A stretch of DNA of 64,000 bases. Source: Acanthornis magna (lineage: Eukaryota; Chordata; Aves; Passeriformes; Acanthizidae). Shown here piece after piece: positions 31,995 to 47,100 of the stretch. The DNA is taken from assembly GCA_036785705.1 (NCBI GenBank), contig JAWUZG010000018.1, forward strand, positions 8,467,501-8,531,500. The letters are read 5' to 3'. How positions within the stretch are numbered: the stretch's first letter is position 1; each line of letters begins with the position of its first letter. The notes beneath the pieces are model-generated. The model was not told the origin of the DNA. It ran no database searches and saw only the letters and a program-made list of their open reading frames with translations. The translations under genes were made by a program, and so were the position numbers.

Positions 31995-33015
31995 AAAGCT
32001 GATGAAGTACGCACCGGGTAAATGAGGTATGAAATGGACAGTGAGGTGGATTGAAAACTGACTGAACAGCCATCCCAGTGGTTTGTGATCAGCAGTGTGA
32101 CTTCCAGCTGGAGGCCAGTCCCCAGTGGTGGGCTGCAGGGGTCCGTACTGGTGCTGATGTGGTTTAGCATCTTCATAAATGGCGTGGGCTCTGGAACAGA
32201 GTGCTCCATCAGCCAGTTTTTCTAATGGTACAAAACAGGAGCGGGGACTGATGCCCTGTTGGGTGTGCTGCCATCCAGAGACACCTTGATGAGCTGAGGA
32301 ATGCACAGAAGACCCTCAGGAAAAGCTCAGCGGGGGAGGAACAACCGTAGGCACCAGCCTTCAGGGGGCAGGAATGCTGGCAGAGAAGGACTTGGATGTC
32401 CCGGTGAGCAAAACGTTGCCTGTGAGCGAACAATGTGCCTTTGCAGTAAAAATGGCCAGCTGCACCCTGGGCTGTGTTGGGAGCAGAGCTGCCAGTGGAT
32501 TGAAGGAGTTGACAATTTCCTCTGTCCACACTGGTGAGGCCACACCTGGAATGTGGAACTTTGTAAAAGAAAATGGACTTGCTGGAGTGACTCCAGTGGA
32601 GGGCCACAAAGATGGTTAAAGGAGTGAAACCCCTTCATACAAGAGCCTCAGAGAGCTGGTGCTGCTCAGCACGGAGAGGAGAAGGCTCAGAAGGACCTTG
32701 TCCATGTAAGAACAACAGAAAGGGAGAGGAAAGAAAAGGGACCCAGGCAGCTCTGATAATGTCCAGTGACTTGACAAGGGGCAAAGGCCCCGTTTTATTG
32801 GAAAAACACTTTTTTATTGGAAGGGTGGTTGAACTGGTTATGCTGAGATTTTGTGGAAATCTGTCCTAGGAGATATTCAAAACATGATTGGAAACAGCTC
32901 TGAGCAAACAGCTCTTACTGATCTTGCTTTTAGCCAAGGATTGGACCACAGGATTCCCAGAGGTGGCCTCCCTCCTCAGCTGCTCTGTGATGCTGCTCCA
33001 TGGCTTGCTCTAATA
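31995..33015 (+). mobile_element. Longer CR1 LINE copy with decayed reverse transcriptase part
   Basis: Near 32110-32200 the sequence is a mutated version of the LINE reverse transcriptase block (QGSVLGP / FNIFIN type), followed by the CR1 3' end with TTGGACCACAGG and AGAGGTGGCCTCCCTCC near 33 kb. Frameshifts and stops make it a dead copy. Overlapping open frames at 31988-32869 belong to it and are not host genes. Confidence 0.85.
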
Positions 33016-36000
33016 GCTTAAACACTATTCTTAAAAAACATAACTGTCCCATGACCAAGATCCGCATTCATCAGCTCTCCCGGGTAAGTTAACAGACATA
33101 ATTTGAGTTCACAGTGCCAAGTCCATGTTAGTGACAGGGAGCTGTGTAGAAAGGAGACTCTTTTTCTGTGCATCTGAAGCTAAGGTGGTTTTTCTTTCAA
33201 CAGTTTAATAGTGGTGAGACAAGCAAATAAACCATCAAGGAACACTTTCAAACATCACTGCTTATCAACATGTTCAGGGTTGGGTGCAAGTGGAAAAACT
33301 ACAAACCAGAGGTAGCACTAAGTTTACAAGCTTAAAAACAAAAGGTTTAATAAATATTTTCTAAAGCAGTCTCAGATAATAAAGTACAGCCAAAGGATAT
33401 TAATGAAAACAGAATGGCCACTTATTTCTGTGGCCGAAATACTATTTTCTTCCCATGCTTATGTGGGAGGCTGATGAATTTCAGTGGTAATGTTATGATT
33501 GGAATGATTGTCACTGACAGTTTTACCAGAAATTGAGATTTAAACTTAGTTCATTCATCACAGGTATATTTTATATGTCTAAGATTCCCCCTGGTATTAT
33601 GCAATGTTTTAAGGAGGTCTTACAGACAGCCATGCCAATGAGCAAACGATATCATTACACATCTGTATTCTTGTCTCTTCTATAACTTCATGGTTATGCA
33701 GTCTGAGGCACGGGGCTGTTACTTTTTCCAAATATCTGCTTGGATAATTGGACTAGTTTCTGAAGAAACTTTTCTGTAAAATTGGTTTGCTCTTTGTAAG
33801 AGAATTTTTCAAGTTTGATTTTTAGACAGAACAATACAAATCTCTGTAGTTACATACAGTTGTATTTCCAAGAAACACAAAAGAAGCTTCTAGGGATTTG
33901 TCTGTACATATGCACCAGACAAAATTCACTAAATTGAGCATTGCATGAGCTACAGTTAAAAAATTCCTTGAAAACTTCATGACTACAAAGAGAAAAAAGT
34001 TCTGTACATATACGCAAATCTGAACATTTTGTTACATTTCTGCAGGCATTTGGTAAACAAAGAAGGAAAAATAAAATATGTATTCCTGAGCATTTGCAAT
34101 GGAAGCTCAGAACATATCTCTGTTCCGTAATTGTTATTCACTAAGAAAAGCAAATACCTAGAAAGTTGAACATACAGTAATTTTCTTTATAAAGAAGGTT
34201 ATTATGAATACCACAATTCTATATATTATTAAGTTCTTGATAGTGTCAAGACTACCTGATTCAATGGAATTTTATTTGACAAGAGAGCAAAAGAAAGAAC
34301 TTCAGTTGGTGCCATCCTGTCTGCACAAACATCCTTTGACTGTCAAAAATTTCTAGAGCTACTTTTACCAATACTGGTCATAAAGTCTGACCAGAAAGAG
34401 TCATTCATGTTTATAGACAATTTAGACTTGTGTACTTTATAATCTTGAAATATAAATGTTGGATTTACAGTAGAGAAATGGAAGTTGCAATCAAAAGAGC
34501 ATGTCTTAATTTGAAGGGAAAACCACAAAAACTATTCAATACAGCCTGAGAGAAATAAAAAACAAAAGGAGCTAGGCCTGTCCCAAAGTCAGAAGAAGTT
34601 CAAAGAGGAGGGAGAGCGCTAGAAGACTGAACATTTGTAGGGATCTTTCTCACTTCTGGCTTCCTGCAGCACACCCTGTGCTGCTCAGACATCAGTGGTA
34701 ATGTGCAGCTTAGGCCACTGCCTTCAAGAGAGGTCCAAATGTATTTAGCAGAGCACATTTAGAATGATTTAGCTACAGTTATGAAGTTAAACTAAGAGTA
34801 ATAGGATATCTTGTAGAGAATAACTCGTCAGTATAATTAAAATTGTGCCATCAAGTGGTGAAAAAACTGGGACCCTTACTGCTGTAAATTTCAAAATAAA
34901 TCATCACAATATGAGTTGTAAACTGTGATCTCATCCTCAACACCACTTAGCAGGGCATTGTTCCACTGACCTAAGTACCAAACTAAGCTGTGAATAGCCT
35001 TTAAAGGCTAACCTTCCTGCTGGCCTAAGTATCCAACCACCCTAGTAGTAACTTTTAAAGGCTAAGCTTTAATTTATTTACTGTATTGTTCATGTGTATT
35101 TTATTTAAATGTTTCTTTTCTGCCAAGGATTTCACACCCTCTTGAAATCTGATTTTGATTAAATAAAATTAATATGAAAAGGCATTACTGGAACTTCTAT
35201 CTAGAAACAAACAAAAAAACTCACACAAGGATAGAAGATTTATATTTGTGTCACGTACAAAACTCTTTTTGCAGCTCTGTGGGAAGACAGCTTCTGAGTA
35301 GTCACAAACTATTTATCCCATAGAACACAAAGATGTTCTGATGGCAAACTTCAAGCAAACAAAGGCGTGTTTCTTGTTGGTAGCAAGTGACGGCAGCTCC
35401 CTGCAGCTGTGACACCCTCTTCAGTTTCTCCAGGGGTTGAGGTGCCCCTGTCCCAAGTCCCCAAGTCCATCCTCTGCGGGAGGGGAAGGGGACCAGAATC
35501 AGCTCATCCGTGGAGAGCTGCCCCAGAGTGGGACCCGCAGCAGGGCAGTGTGCTCCCTTCCGCTGCCCTCCTAGTGGCACCATGACCTGCGTTTGAACCC
35601 CTCAGAAACAGCAGCATTTGTCTTCCTCTAAACCCTCCAAGGGATGAAACATAAGAAACATTTCACTTGTCAGGACTGTTTACTACTTGTTGAAGTAAAT
35701 GTAAATCTGATGTTTCTCTAACAGGAGCTGACAGCTTTATTTTACAATGACATATCCATAGACTTCTTGGCATTTCTTATTACTATTTTGACACTAGAAG
35801 CTCTTTCCTGTGATTTAATGTCAAAGCAGTAAGGTCATCTAGAGCTGTTTAAACACTTGTTAAATAGAAGACTTAAAAATAAACAATAACATTATAAGAA
35901 AGAAGTGTTTCAATATATCTCACCACAGGTATCTCACCCATGACTATTTCTTTGCAGCTACAGTATCTCTACAATAATATTTATTGAAGAAATATATTGC

Positions 36001-39000
36001 TAGTGATTCAGTGTGGATCCTTTAGTGAAACTGTGCATTTTATTAAGGAATAGCTGCTCCCATGAATGAATTTACAATTTGAATAGGTCAAACATCTAAA
36101 ATCAAAGAACACAAAGCAACAGAGAAAGCAGAGTAGCAATTACTAATCATTCCTTGACCAGGCTTTTAATTTCAGCCAAGTGACCTCCTCCTCTGACTTG
36201 AGTGGTTGCCCTTCTGGCTCTGAGAACTCCATCTGGAAACTTGCTGACCAACCAGAAAAGAGCTGAAGGCTTCCACCATCCACAACAATTCTGTCCCTGG
36301 AAGGACCATCCTAGTTACCCTGCACAACAGTCCTGCATCTGCTGATTGAAGACTGACTTCCATTTAATAATTCTGTTTGTTTATTTGACTGGCAGGGAAC
36401 TGACTCAGTTTAATTATATGGTCAATTAGCTATTAACATTTTAATTATAATTGTATTGTGAATTGTCCTTAAGTTATGCCTCTATGAAGGCAATTATGCT
36501 TTAGGAGATATTTCGCCATCAGATTTGCAAAGGAAAGAAAGAGGAAAAGAAAATCTATAACGGAGACTGCTTTGCCTAAAAGAAAACAAATAAAGATACC
36601 ATAGTATCATGGGTTAGCTTTCTGATTCTGCTGAATTCTCCCTTCAATGTACTTTCTAAAGGCTAAGACTAACTAGGGTGCACTGGACCTCTGGAACAAC
36701 CAAGAGCAACTTTGGAGCAGCTCTGATCTGTATTTAGTTGTTGGAAAGGTTTGTTTTAGTTCAGTTACAATGTTTAAGTCAATACACATCAAAGTTGTGA
36801 GACTGCTGTTAGAAGCACAAACACTGTCATAGATATTCGTGTCCTGATTGATTTGAGATGGGGGGCTAATTCAAATGATTCAAAGTGTTGCAAGGACATC
36901 AGTCTTGGAGCTTCTTTGTTGCTGAGAGTTTGTATAATTTTATTCTTAGTGGACTCTGTAGAGTCTCTGCAGTATCTCGTTTACTTCTGGCTTGACTCAA
37001 ATGATTGTCACGTTAACTGGAAAAGCAATGTAAAAAAATCAATAACTGCTACAACTCTTTATCACCACCACAAACTTTATCACCACTCTCAAAACTTTCA
37101 TTCTGTGTGCAGTTTTATGCATCAGTTGATATGGATTTTACTTTAAATCTTGTAAGGTATACCACAGGGTCTTCAGCTGAAGTGCACATTTAAGGAATAA
37201 TTACAGCAAACAAATGAATTTTATGACATTGGGATGTTCCAGTTCCATATTTATGTGCGTGCATTCTTTGTTATTGATATTCAAACTCTATATTCACCAG
37301 CTAAGCTATTTGCTTCTACAATGGCACTCTTCTGTCACTTGCAGCTTCTAGTCCTCTTCTTCTGCACCCCAGTTAGCAAGTGGTTTAACTGTCTGCATGT
37401 CTCTGTGCACTTTTTTCTGTTAATGTTGTTCTGATAGTGCCTTTAAGGGCTGTGGGTTTGCAGCAAACTATTTCTGTTGGCTGCTACAGCTGTTGCATCA
37501 GCTCGAGAAGGAAACTCCTTCCAGGTGAGCCATGCTGGAGAAACAGCTCTACACTGGCTGCATGGCACTGCTCATGCAGTTGTAGAAATATGCAGTGTTC
37601 ATCCTCTGTAAATATGTCAGATAATACTGAAAGTCTATGTTGCACATGTACAGAACCTTCTTTATCCTTTTCTCCAAAAAAAAAAAAAAATGAAATGGTC
37701 TCAGTACTATTTGAAGATTCAGTGATATGTGAGCATGTTTCTTAAGTTTAGTAGACTAGAAATTCTCATATTTGCCAAATGAAGTGGAAAACTCTTAAGA
37801 TTTCCAAGCTAATGAATTCTGCAATGCCCCAAATCATTCCATACACACCAGAAGTCTGTGTACCAGTATGACTAAGATCCTCTTTTTTCTGTTTGAAAGT
37901 GTCCTTGTCCTTTTCCACTGTTGTAGACATTTTTTCCAAAGTGCTTTTACTGTTAGAGGATTGCTATAATTTCCAGTGATTAAAACTTCTTAGGCGCAAA
38001 GGTTAATTAGCAAAAAAAGAGCTTGCTACCAACTGCTAGCAGTAACTTGGTATATTATTAATATCCTTTATATTCTTTCAAGATCTCTGCCGTGAGTGTG
38101 GTGAGTCCTAGATGTGTCTCTGAAGGCATCATCCATATGAACAGCACACACAATATCAAGTCTTAACACATTTTAAACTGTTCACTGATGTAGAGGATAA
38201 TCTTGTGTGATGCATAGCCTCTGAAAGTCATATTGATGTCTTGCCATAAAGTATTGATATCTATCAAGAACTTCAATAAGAACATCAGGAAGATCACATC
38301 ATGAGGCAACGTTCACTTTATTTCCAAGGTATTTTATCAGTTTGGTTATCTTGCCTGATGATAGCTTGTTATTTTTAGAGAGAGATTGAGGATAACATTG
38401 GTTGTCATGATGACAGAAGTCTTATAAGTCACCTTCTTTCTTCTGATGGGCAATGAATAATCATGGGAACAAAAGAACACAATTTTTAGAAGACTTGCTT
38501 GCTGGGTGTTTTGTGACACAGTCTGGAAGAAATTGTATATGAAGAAATATTTCTGTATATGAGCTCAGATAATGTTTATATTTATAATTGTTTTTGTCAC
38601 AAAGTCATTATACAGTGTGAGGTCAGCATATCTGATGATCTTCAGATTTTCTGGAAACATGCAAGGATCACTCACTAGGAATTCTTAAAGAGCCCACAGA
38701 ATGTTTTTTAAACATGTTCTTGTATTTTTCTGTCACATAATTAGCATACACACATGTCCAGAGAGCACCTTCTGGACCACTGCAGTGCGAGACCTGAAAC
38801 AGGTGTTAATCAGGTATAATTTTCTCATCCCAGTCCCATTAATCTCTGTCTCAAAACTGTGTCTCCATTGAACCACTTTCATTATCTGAATCCCTCTCAG
38901 AAAAGGCTTATTACCTACGCTAGAACGCATCAGGTTTCTTTCTTCTTTCTCTGCACACTTCTACACCTTCTTCCCTGCTGATTATCCTCTGCTCCCTAAG

Positions 39001-42000
39001 CATCATCATAATCCTGTGATCAAGCAGCTGTGGGCCATGTGTATAGAGCTATAAAAAATGTTGTAGACATATTAGTAGAAACCTATTATATGCTTATTAT
39101 TTTAATTTTAGAATAAATGAGAGGCATATTCATTACAACAAAAGTCTGCAGCATCATTAAGAAATTCTTTATTACATATTTTCTTTATATTTATTCTCAC
39201 TTCATTTTTTGCTATTAATTCATTCTAATATTATGGATGTGACATGCATGCAGAAAAATTCAAGGATGTATTTGATTCTATATAAGTTTGTTGTTCTACA
39301 AGTTTTCCTAAATATACTTACTTCTACAGATGACAGTCAGGGTTATTCATGTCAAAACTTATTCTTTATATTTCAAAATTCAGCACCCTTTTGTTACAGG
39401 ATAGTGGTATTTTTTACTAAGCTTGTCTCTTTCTCATGGTGACATTTTGTTTAAATAAGGAAATCTGTATAAAGTGGCTTTGTGCCTATGGGTGAATTTA
39501 TTTGAAGTGTAAAATGTCAAACTGGCAACAGCAATAATCCTGTAAATTAGGTATGTCAAATAATGTACATGTAGACTTATGATTCATCTGAGTGGAAGAA
39601 TTTCTATTTCAAGAAACCTGAGTCATGAGTTCCCATTTCTTAATTGGTACTCTTGACAAAAGTGAGGAATATACCAAAATAAAAAATTTATAACTCAGAA
39701 AATATTGAGTCTAGAGTAAAACGAACACCATCTTCCAGTTCAGCAATTCTCAGAAAAAGATGTGTCTATACATGGAACAAAGTTCATCATCAAAAAGTAA
39801 TTTTTTAATTGGCAAACCGCTATTAAACAATGTCCAGGAGGTTGCCTAGAGTGTTGCATAAATGTATTTACATGCTGTTACATGGATTGTGTTGTTACAC
39901 GGGTTGTGCTGCATGGGCCAGTCTAGAACAGTCCATGCCTCGGAGGTGATCTCACCCCACACCATCACCTCTGACACCAGGGGCATTCTCACTAACAAGA
40001 CTGAAAATACATGGGGAGAACATAGAGCCAGAGGGAAAACTGGGTGGAACATGTATGGAGAAAGCACACATCACCACATGGCTGTGGCAGCTACGGATGA
40101 AAAATCGCCATGTGACCAAAGCTGGTCCCTAATCCCTGACCTTTCCTGACACCTTTGCTGGGTACTGTAAAGGGTAGTGCTGCCCGCAGGTTCTCCAAGT
40201 TCACTGCTGAGATCGGCACTTTCTGCTCTTCTTTGGTGAATGGGAGACAGATTATCAAATATCAATTTGAACTATTTAAGTTTGGTTTGAAGGAACTAAG
40301 TTACAGAGAGCTTACTTAAGCAGTTTCCCAGAAAATCTGCAGGGCAATAAGGAGTATTAGTAAATACTGAGGAGCATGATTTTTTCTAACTTTATTATTC
40401 CAGCTAGAACATTACAAAATTAGAGATTTTCTCTATAAAAGGAGAAGAAATTTTGTCCAAGTAATGAATTTAATTGCAGCTATTTGCTCTAAGTACAGTG
40501 CCAACAAATTTCCTTCCTCAGAGAAGATTTAGCATTTTCCTGCAATGCTAAAATGGTATAGGTCACAGTTCAGTTCCTATTGAAGCTTTGCCACTTCTGA
40601 CTCTTTATTTGAGCCTTGTCCTTGGTGTAAAGTGTAAAGTGTCGACATGCCTTTATACACCTCCCATGTACTTTACTATTTTCATATGTAGTATCTAGAA
40701 TCTCCTTGTGCTGTGTTACTGTATTATTGTAATATGTATGTACTGTTATATGGTGCTATGCAGCATGTTTTGCAGTGCTTTACCTGCCACTTTGCATCCT
40801 GCAGTGCAGAAACTTCAGCAGAACTATTCTCTCTTACAGAGAAAGAAATAGCTTTGTTGGATTTATAGGTCACAATTAAATTAAAAGAGCTACTGTCCAC
40901 AAAGAAAGAAGGAAAAAGATAAGTAATTTAAATTGTTACTTACTATATGCATGCCATGTTAATCCTGTGGTATATACACAGCCAATAGGAGTTTTCTCCT
41001 TTCAAATTCTTGTGCTTCCTGAGGAATAACACTGTTCTCAGGCATAACTAAGGAGCTATTGCACAGTGCTTCTCTATGAGCTTTCCCACAGACTCGTATC
41101 ATTCTCATTCTCTGCATTTGAGGAAGTAGGCTAATTATAGTAGGTGTATACACCTAAATTAATTGGGAATTAGCTACACCAGTACCACCTGGTAACATCA
41201 CATGGTTATGTCACTTCACTGAGATTAAAATAATCTATGGAGGAATATTTTACCCTGAACTGAAGACTGGCCATACAATAGGTCTCTAGCCTTAAAATAG
41301 TTTAAGTGATCCTTTAGAGGATGGGACAGAGAGGATCAGCCCCCAAAACATCAGCACTAAAAATTAATAACTGAACCTAATTATTCAATTAAGTGCCGGA
41401 AGTAGAGCTAGTCTGTAGTTCAAACACACTAGAAGATTTCTGGAAACGAGACCTGAAAGGGTTTTGTGTCACCAACAGCAACACAGGGACATGCAGGCAC
41501 CAAAAGCATCCATCAAAAGAATCTACATATAGGTACTACACCTCAATGCTTCTTGGGCACAATGCAAACATTTTTCTAAATCCTTGGTGTCTGCAGACGT
41601 CCCAAGTAAGGCTTAGAGGTAAAGGAAGCTGTCCAAACGTGTGTTTTTCCTCTTATATTGTAATGAATTAATTGCTTTGCACAGGCTTGTTTCTGTTTAT
41701 TTTCAATGTCACTGTAAGTTTTCCAAGCTCTGTTAAAAATGAAATATTGTCAACAACAGAACTACAGACTAACCGTATCTTTAAGTGACCCTGGTTCCCT
41801 ACGCTCCTTCTTATGTGTTAAGAAGTTGAAACATTATTCAGAGTTGGCTATCAGCCACTGCATTCATATACCACTCTGAATTTATTTTTCAGACATTCCT
41901 CAGTGTTAAATGGTATAAAGTACATCACATTGTTTGTGAAGAAATCTCACCTTTATGATCCCTTTCATTTCTGCCTAATTGTCTAGATAAGAATAGCTTG

Positions 42001-42869
42001 CTGTGCCTGAGGGGGAAATTTTCCATTACTGCTGAAAAGATAAATGGTAGAAAGCAAAATGAACTTGGCTCATTACAAACCCCTGAAAAAAAAAAAAAAA
42101 GGCAAATTGGTCTTCAGAAATGATATAATAGAGCTGACACTTTTAATAGTCTGGAGTTCAAACGTGGCATTTTATATATTTTTTCCATAAAGTATAATAC
42201 AAACAATTACAAATGCTGGCAATAATGAATGGTACTTAGTTTCTTTTACTAGCTTTATTCTGTAAGTTCCAGGGGGAGGAAAATGGTTTTACCAATAACC
42301 ATTTTAATGAGGAGAGAAAGGTTACTTTTAAAGAAACGTAACATACATTTCAGAGTGTTTCTAGACTTAATCTCTATAATAATTGTACTAATGCATTTTG
42401 ATCTACTATGAAAGCGCATAAAATGCTTAGCATGGTGAAAGCCAGACAGCTTATTTGATATTTTAAATATCTGGTGAGCTTTGCAAGAGAGGTCTGAAAA
42501 AAGATTTCTTAGTACAGAACATAATTCATACTAATGGTCAGGCTTTTTATTTGGGATTCATTTAGATCAGTTACATCTAAACATATTTAGTTTCATTGTG
42601 TTGTGTATCATTAGAGCTGAACAGGTAGACATTGATTGGCTGGAGTGCTGACTAATATCACACAAACTCATCTGACCGCGGAAAGGTTTGAGTATCCATA
42701 GAGCAGAACTATGGATCATTTGATTGAGGTAATCTATGTGGTTAATCTCAAATATCCATACTGAAAAAAGAGGAAAAGCTTATCTTTTACATGTATCACA
42801 TAAATTTACTCGGGTATATTGTTCCAGACTAATGGAAAGGAACTTACAAATCTATTTCATACATTCAAA
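33016..42869. other. Non-coding host DNA, about 9.9 kb
   Basis: AT-rich with no recognised gene. GC-richer patches at 35.3-35.6 and 39.9-40.25 kb have a composition like old LTRs or CpG-decayed repeats, but I cannot assign them. A runs lie at about 37677-37690 and 42088-42102. Confidence 0.5.
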
Positions 42870-43032
42870 TTATATATATATATATAGTTATATAATATAT
42901 ATTATGTATTATATATAATACATAATATATCATGTATATTCTATATTATATTCTATATTCTATATTTTTAATAAATATATGTATTTATATATAATCTATT
43001 TTATCTATTTTACAGACAGAGAGAGAGAGAGA
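42870..43032. repeat. AT-rich microsatellite, 34-bp palindrome and GA repeat
   Basis: (TA)n from 42870, a perfect 34-bp palindrome at 42897-42930, further ATATTCTATATT repeats to about 43010, then (AG)n at 43015-43031. Able to extrude a cruciform. Confidence 0.9.
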
Positions 43033-46000
43033 TGCATATTGCTATCAGTCTATGCACCAGCTCAGCAGTACTCCTAACTGCTTAGACAAAAAATCTTGAC
43101 TTCACTAGGATTTAAAGTCTCGGTTAGGCAGGTTTATAAAGTAATGTTGAACAGAGGACTTGACTTGAGGGCATAAGATTAAGATGATTTTTCTGACAGT
43201 TTAATTCCATTTGCTCACATGTCTGCATCTGACAGTCATTTTTTATCAACTTCACTTTCCAAAAAACAAGCAAAGTAAAACATCTGGAAAGTGTTGTTTG
43301 CACGCGATGATTGAGCATACAGCAAAACTTTTTGTTTCTCAATGGAGATCAGGTTCACAGATCGACATTTGGCATGAACATTTTGATTGTACTGATCAGC
43401 ACACGTTGTGGAAAATGCCTGTGTTTGTATGTAGCCTGAGGAGAGCTTAACCTATTGCAGGTACTACCTGGGCAGAGTGCAGTGGAATGAAAACAATAAT
43501 AATAATTCACAGATATTCCATTATTGCCTAACACAACATTACATACATTTTTATGGATACTTATAACTAGAACAACACAAGCTCATTAGGAACGGGAGAG
43601 GTATTTTAAATTATTTTATCAAAGTGATTAATGCTACTTTTCCAATCTTATTGAGGTCAAATGTGTGGACGCATTTATGCGAATAAAAAAATAGATGAGT
43701 TCTGTACAAATAAACTTCTGTATGTCACCTTGCTTATTCAATTCTCCCTCTTCCCCACAGACAACTTCTGTGCTGTAGGAGGGAGGCCATACTCATTGAG
43801 TCTTAAAAACACAATTTGCAATCTTTCTATGTACATATCTCTGACAGGAAGGTGGCCCATGGCTCCAAAGATGCCAGGTGCTCTTTTCTTTCCCTCGATT
43901 CCACACTTCTGGCCATTGACCTCAATCTTCTTTGCTTCTATCTTTCCTTCTTTCTTTCTGTTTCTCTCTCTCTGTCTTCCTTTTCAATTTTCAGAATTGC
44001 ACTTAGTTTTTCTAGTTTCTGTGTCCTTGCTACTTTCAGGCAGATTTTCATTTTTTCAAGGTGGTCTTTAACATTGTTTTGCAGGTTCAAACTTAGATAC
44101 AGGGGAGCCAGAATAAGAAAAACAAACACAACAAGAAACAGTGACTGCTGTCTATATTAAAGGGGAGTTGTACATGCTTCACTCTGAAGGCTATGTCAGC
44201 ACAGACCAAATGCCTTTTCTTTCAAACACTTCTTGAATTTGTACTCTCTCCAGCAGCAGAAGGTCAGTTTTCTAGCAAACTCCTTCCACAGTAAGTCAGC
44301 AATCCTTGCCGCAGCCCCCAGCTGATGCTGCAGTACATCTGCTCAGTGAGTAACTCTAGATATCACCCAGCACATTGATACAGGAATGTAAAAATTTGGA
44401 GGGTTAATTTCAATAACCACATTTCTTGCATTTGCTTGACGTATCTAATTGACATAGATTCCCCACACACACACTGTTACCAGATTTCTGGAGCTCCAAG
44501 AGTATGTTTCTTCTAAGTCAGAAGTCAGATCCTCAGTATTAAGGTCTAAAATAAGTGTCCACGCTGCAGTGAGATGCATCATTGCAGTGAGCTTACCTGT
44601 CCCCTGGTCATCTTTCAGAGAACCACTTTGAATGCAAGGGTCCATGCCCTGGTTCTCCCTCTCTCCTTCTCCTGACCAGCTGGACACTGGTCAGCTTTGA
44701 GCTGGATAATGTGGCATTGTTAGTACTGCATTGCACCTAAATCCTAAAGTCTCCTGAGCAGCTCTGTAATTAGTGCAGGATCAATCCTGTGCTAATGTTG
44801 GCCCATACATGACTGACAGCCATGTTTTCAGCTCAAAGCTTGCTTCTTACAGCCAGAGTTCAGTGCATCTCAATGTTTCCATCTGTACCTGCCTTAAATG
44901 TTTACTCAGCGTCACTGGCAGGTTTTGCATGGTCCACGTTGAGCTCTGTACTGCCAGGAGCTGCACAGGTACCAGCCTGAGCCAGCTGACAGCCACCCAG
45001 GGTGACAGTCACACCTTTGTGTTTCAGCGTCAGCATGCCCTGTGCTGACAGCAGTGAGGGAGGAGGTGGCATGAGGCAGAGGCCAAGAGCATTACCCCCT
45101 CCAAACAGCTTTTACAGTGTGTGAAACTGGCTTAAAATAGTTTATTTTCAAGGTGAGAGGTATACAAAATGAACTTTTATGCTGATTCTACAATTCCTCC
45201 AGTCTTCCTTAAGGCACAGGTTTCTGTTCAAATGGTTTAGTGATACTACCCATCAGAGAGTTCAGCCCTTGCAATATATTTCACAGTAGTCCCTAGGTTT
45301 GACGTAGGAACAATATATCATTTTGGTATTGCTCTATAGCCTGTTGTCAACTGTGTATTTATCATATTTATTTATTTATTGGGAAAGAATGGGTGAAATT
45401 TCTAATAATATTATATTAAATGTAGACAATAGAAACTAAAATAAAGAGGCATATCAGTAAAAGGCATGCCACGGAAGTAGTCATCAAGATGTGCTAAAAT
45501 TAGTTGTCAATCTTAACTCCAGTTAACTTCAAGTTAAGCGACAAAGTCAGAAATTTCTCACACACTTACTGATATTCCTAAGATTGGAAGGGCTAACAAC
45601 ACTCAGGGCAGGGAAACTGCCTGTCCTTTACATAGCCTCCAGGATCAGTGATCTGCATGACAGACTTAATTTTTCTTTTTGAAGTTTAAATCCTTATCAA
45701 TATATGTATTGTAGTCACTACTGTGCAGATACATCTGAGCCAGTTTAAAATAACCTATTAAATGACTTGTAGCAGATCACCTGTAATAGAGAGTAGAAAC
45801 AACTGGACCTCTGTGTGCACTATAAGTCTATAAGAAAAGCAAAGTAAACTAGCAAGAGACATGGTCCATGCTGGTGTCACACCATGTGTCCACAATAAGA
45901 CACTGCTGGTACTGAAACTTTGATAGAATAAATGTAGTTTAGGTGTGCTGGCGTAGAAACATCCTCATAAAGAGTCAAAAATTGTGAATGTCCAACAATT

Positions 46001-47100
46001 ACTGAATAGGGTCTTGATTTGGAAAAAAAAAAAAAAAAAGGCAATTAATTAAGCAAGTGAGAGCACTGCCAAAAGAAAGCATAGGATATTAACTACTGCA
46101 TGGAATCAGATCCACCTTGCTGCAAAGATGTAGAACATCAAGTACACCACAATTTGTAGCTAAATTATGGTGAGTCCCTGGCCGAAGCTCTTTTCTACTC
46201 TGATACAATAGGAAGGGGTAAGGTGAATAAAAACACTGAGTTGCCAGGCAGGAATCTCATTTTCTAGTAAAACTGGGGTAAGTTTGGTGATTCCTTGTAT
46301 AACAGACTCCAGAGGCTTCCTAGGAACTTGCTTCCTAACATGATCCAATTAAATTTGAGAAAAATAGGCTTATAATTTAAGAGGGAAGAAATGTGTTTGT
46401 GTCTAGTTTGAAACACTAGAAAAAAAATTCTAGAAATTTAACTTAGCTTTCACTTGTACTCAGAGTTGTAAACAAGCCTATCACTGATCTCCCAGAGACA
46501 CACATCAGCAACTCCACAATCTCTGCTCCTTCACCTCTTCTTGCTTGGGTCAGTATCCTGTAGAGGAGAATGGACAAGTGTGTGTTCACATAGTGGAAAC
46601 AGGATGGAGCAAATCCATACTCAGAAGTCATTTCTTCTGGGGAAAGCTCAGAAGCTTTCTTCACAGCTCAAGACTCATCTTTCTATGTAAAATAACAAAT
46701 ATTAGTTTTTTTAAAAAAAGTTGAATCAGTCCTCTTTAACACTAAACAGATGAAAAATGCCACAGTTGTTTTTATATTGTTATTGCATACGGTAAATAAC
46801 TCCATTAAGCTAACTCTATAAATGTAATAAATCCGCAAATTATTTCCATCATCACAAATGCATGAAAAAACATTGAAAGAAAAACTAAATAAGAATTGTG
46901 ATCCTTAATGAGTAAGTACTTCATTCTAAACACACTATTCCAGAAAGTCCTTTTTATTTTAACATTCTAAAGTTATTGTCTCTCCATTTCCCTGTCCTTA
47001 ACAGCATAATGCTTCCATCTAATGCTGTTTCGTAAGGAAGGATTTTTCTCTGCCAACATTAATAACAAGAAAATCTAATTTTTCCTTCTTCTCGTTACAG
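43033..47100. other. Mostly non-coding host DNA
   Basis: A short coiled-coil-like frame occurs on the minus strand at 43938-44090, but it runs into GA-rich simple sequence and has no donor. An A run lies at about 46022-46039. No gene recognised. Confidence 0.45.

Noticed and set aside
39880..40270. GC-richer block resembling an old LTR
   Set aside because: No TG...CA ends, partner copy or duplication found; cannot be assigned by eye.
43938..44129. Coiled-coil-like minus-strand frame
   Set aside because: Its charged part comes from a GA-rich simple repeat; no donor site follows.
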